NCBI GenBank assembly: GCA_030605265.1
Contig: JAUWIR010000246.1
Span: 1-6,892 of the forward strand
Source of the DNA: Pseudomonadota bacterium
GTDB lineage: Bacteria > SZUA-182 > DTGQ01
Direction of reading: 5' to 3'
Length of the DNA stretch: 6,892 bases
The number at the start of each line of letters is the position of its first letter. Within the stretch, counting starts at the first letter, position 1. Shown piece after piece: positions 5,416 through 6,892 of the stretch. Below the pieces are notes generated by a model. It searched no databases. It was not told where the DNA came from and saw nothing but the letters and a program-made list of their open reading frames with translations. Both the position numbers and the translations under genes were made by a program.

Positions 5416-5495
5416 ATGGCATTACCAATAAATATTAAAGACTTGATAAACGGCGCTATAGTTGAATGGGAGAGAATTGAATTTAAAAAAGGCTG
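5416..5495 (+). pseudogene. 5' remnant of an AlbA_2 / Schlafen-type putative DNA-binding gene
   Basis: The first ~28 codons read MALPINIKDLINGAIVEWER and then IEFKKGWN. This matches the start of AlbA_2 (Schlafen-like) domain proteins, which are often annotated as RecG-related helicases or transcriptional regulators. The strong ribosome binding site at 5401-5408 confirms the start. The expected continuation of the domain (the 'ICAFAND..GGYIIIG' region) is absent. At about 5491-5500 the sequence changes to uvrA-like coding in another frame. The open frame that runs on to 5703 (95 codons in total) is therefore a chimera: beyond residue 28 it is uvrA DNA read out of frame, not a real protein. The family call rests on a short segment recalled from memory; the abrupt change is seen directly. 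Confidence 0.6.
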
Positions 5496-6892
5496 GAATT
5501 ATTCAGCAAGGTGGGCATTCAATATTGTCAATGTAAATTACCCCTATCAAGGCAAACAGATGAGCAAATGGTCAAAAGAATTGTTGAGGAGTTTAGTAAT
5601 CGAGAGATCCTCTTTCTCTCCCCAAAAGTATTTCGTCGAAAGGGTTGGTATAAGGACCTCTTTGAACAAGCCGAAAAAAAAGGGTATCAATTGGCCAGAG
5701 TAGATGGTCAAATAATCTCTTTGACCCCAACCCCTAAACTTGAACGATATAAGGAACACTCCATTGATTTGGCCGTAGGGGAAACAAAAGTTACCTCAAA
5801 AAATGAAAAAAAAATAAAAGACCTGGTAGAAAAGGCCCTTTTGGAAGGAAAGGGAACCTTCTCCATACTTGATCAAAAAGGACACAAGGAGGAACTTTTT
5901 AGCAGAAAAGGATTTTGCCCTCAATGCGGGAGCGCTTATCAACCATTAGATCCGCGAATCTTTTCCTTTAACAGCCGCTATGGGGCCTGCCCTGCTTGCG
6001 ACGGCTTAGGCGTTTTCCCTGACACCGACAGCACTTGCTCTCGGTGCGAAGGAAAGCGCCTCAATGAACAGGCCCTTTCCATTAAAGTGGCCGACTATAC
6101 CATTGCAGACCTGTCCTCTTTCAGTGTGGATGACGCACTCCGCTTTCTCCCTACCCTCCCCTTCTCTTCACGGGACCAAATTATTGCCGGGCTCTTAATT
6201 CCGGAGATGGTCATCCGTCTTGAATTTCTTAAACGGGTCGGCCTCTCCTATTTATCCCTTGATCGGAGTGGAAATACTCTATCCGGCGGAGAAACCCAGC
6301 GAATTCGCCTGGCTGCCCAACTTGGCTCAAATCTTCGGGGTGTGTGTTACATTCTTGATGAGCCGACCATCGGCCTTCACCCCAGGGACAATGCCATGCT
6401 GTTGGATACTTTATGGGAATTAAAAACCCGGGGGAATAGTATCGTGGTTGTAGAACATGATGAGGAGACCATTCGGCGGGCTGACTGTATTATTGATTTG
6501 GGGCCTGGCGCCGGAAAACAGGGAGGGCGTTTGATAGCGCAAGGATCAGCTAAAAAAATCCAAAAAGAACCATTATCAGCCACAGGCAAATGGCTAAAAT
6601 TACTCTCAAACCGTCAGATCAACTCTCGATATCGAAAAGCAAAAGAGGATAAATGGTTGGTCGTTGAGGGGGCCGGTAAATATAATCTGAAAAACATCAC
6701 CGCCCATATACCCTTAGGCGCCTTAGTGTGCCTCACAGGGGTTTCCGGGTCTGGTAAAAGCACCCTTTTAATGGAAATAATCGTCAAAGGTGTGCACTCC
6801 TTGCTCAATAGAAAAGAAATCCCTGAGGATACTTGTCGTAATATCCAGGGATGGCGGAATATAGAAAGAATCCTTGAAGTTGACCACTCCCC
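5487..6892 (+). pseudogene. uvrA: Excinuclease ABC subunit UvrA-like, 5'-truncated, runs off the window
   Basis: UvrA is the dimeric ABC-ATPase that finds DNA lesions and loads UvrB in nucleotide excision repair. About 468 codons are open from 5487 to the window end. They start inside the protein at LELFSKVGIQYC, followed by REILFLSP and RKGWYKDLFEQAEKKGYQL. Then come zinc-module CxxC pairs FCPQC (Cys at 5916, 5925) and ACPAC (5988, 5997), CSRCEGKRL (6036-6062), ABC signature LSGGETQR (6279-6302), Walker B YILDEPTIGLHPRD (6348-6389), the H-loop His (6456-6458) and second Walker A GVSGSGKST (6738-6764). The first ~100 residues of a normal UvrA, including the first Walker A, are missing, and an in-frame stop at 5484-5486 closes the frame upstream. 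No start codon with a ribosome binding site is evident, so it is probably non-functional. The visible motifs are otherwise intact, which implies a recent loss. It may be a second, accessory uvrA copy. Confidence 0.85.

Noticed and set aside
5485..5492. A6G2 run that could allow -1 slippage from the AlbA_2 remnant into the uvrA frame
   Set aside because: A -1 slip would join the frames, but the run is not a proper tandem slippery heptamer in the zero frame, and the fused protein would still lack the first Walker A. A deletion scar explains it better.
5547..5759. Minus-strand ORF opposite the uvrA-like gene (likewise 6377-6589 and 6614-6808)
   Set aside because: Antisense shadows of a clearly recognised coding sequence, without ribosome binding sites or motifs.

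Overview
This looks like an accessory, rearranged piece of a bacterial chromosome. The likeliest host is a low-to-moderate GC Gram-positive of the Clostridia type. That rests on strong AG-rich ribosome binding sites, TTG starts, AT-rich spacers and an IS3-type insertion sequence, and it is inference, not a taxonomic assignment. Base composition is patchy: the central three-gene block is very AT-rich (one 60-base line I counted, 2341-2400, has 7 G/C), whereas the uvrA-like stretch on the right is near 50% (31 of 60 at 6241-6300).

Layout, left to right. (1) 1 to about 349: the left end of an IS3-family element, with orfA on the minus strand running off the window at an A9G slippery run. (2) 363-829: a short unrecognised gene that seems to continue in two other reading frames, probably decayed. 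(3) 867-1720: a gene whose two halves together resemble a class III nucleotide cyclase homology domain, broken by a small deletion at about 1095. (4) 1721-2197: intergenic DNA with tandem and dispersed repeats and a plausible promoter. (5) 2198-5009: a tight same-strand operon of a DNA cytosine-5 methyltransferase, a DUF262 (GmrS/ParB-like) protein and a HEPN protein with an R-x4-H RNase motif. (6) 5010-5415: intergenic DNA packed with short tandem and dispersed repeats. (7) 5416 to about 5495: the first ~28 codons of an AlbA_2/Schlafen-type gene, joined out of frame to (8) 5487-6892, a uvrA-like gene lacking its 5' part and running off the right edge.

The only apparently intact system is the operon in (5). 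It reads as a modification-linked defence or restriction cassette: the methyltransferase would mark host DNA, the DUF262 protein would sense or process a nucleotide or DNA signal, and the HEPN protein would be the toxic RNase effector. DUF262 plus MAE_28990-type HEPN pairs are a known combination, and pairing them with a 5-methylcytosine methyltransferase is the part most worth testing. The block is bracketed by related elements (an A-run followed by GGGGTC[A/G]CGTCT and, in two copies, CTCTTGAC), inverted at the left (1978-2006) relative to the right (5211-5233 and 5253-5267). This may mark how the island was acquired. The surrounding genes are mostly broken, as expected in a defence-island or mobile-element graveyard.
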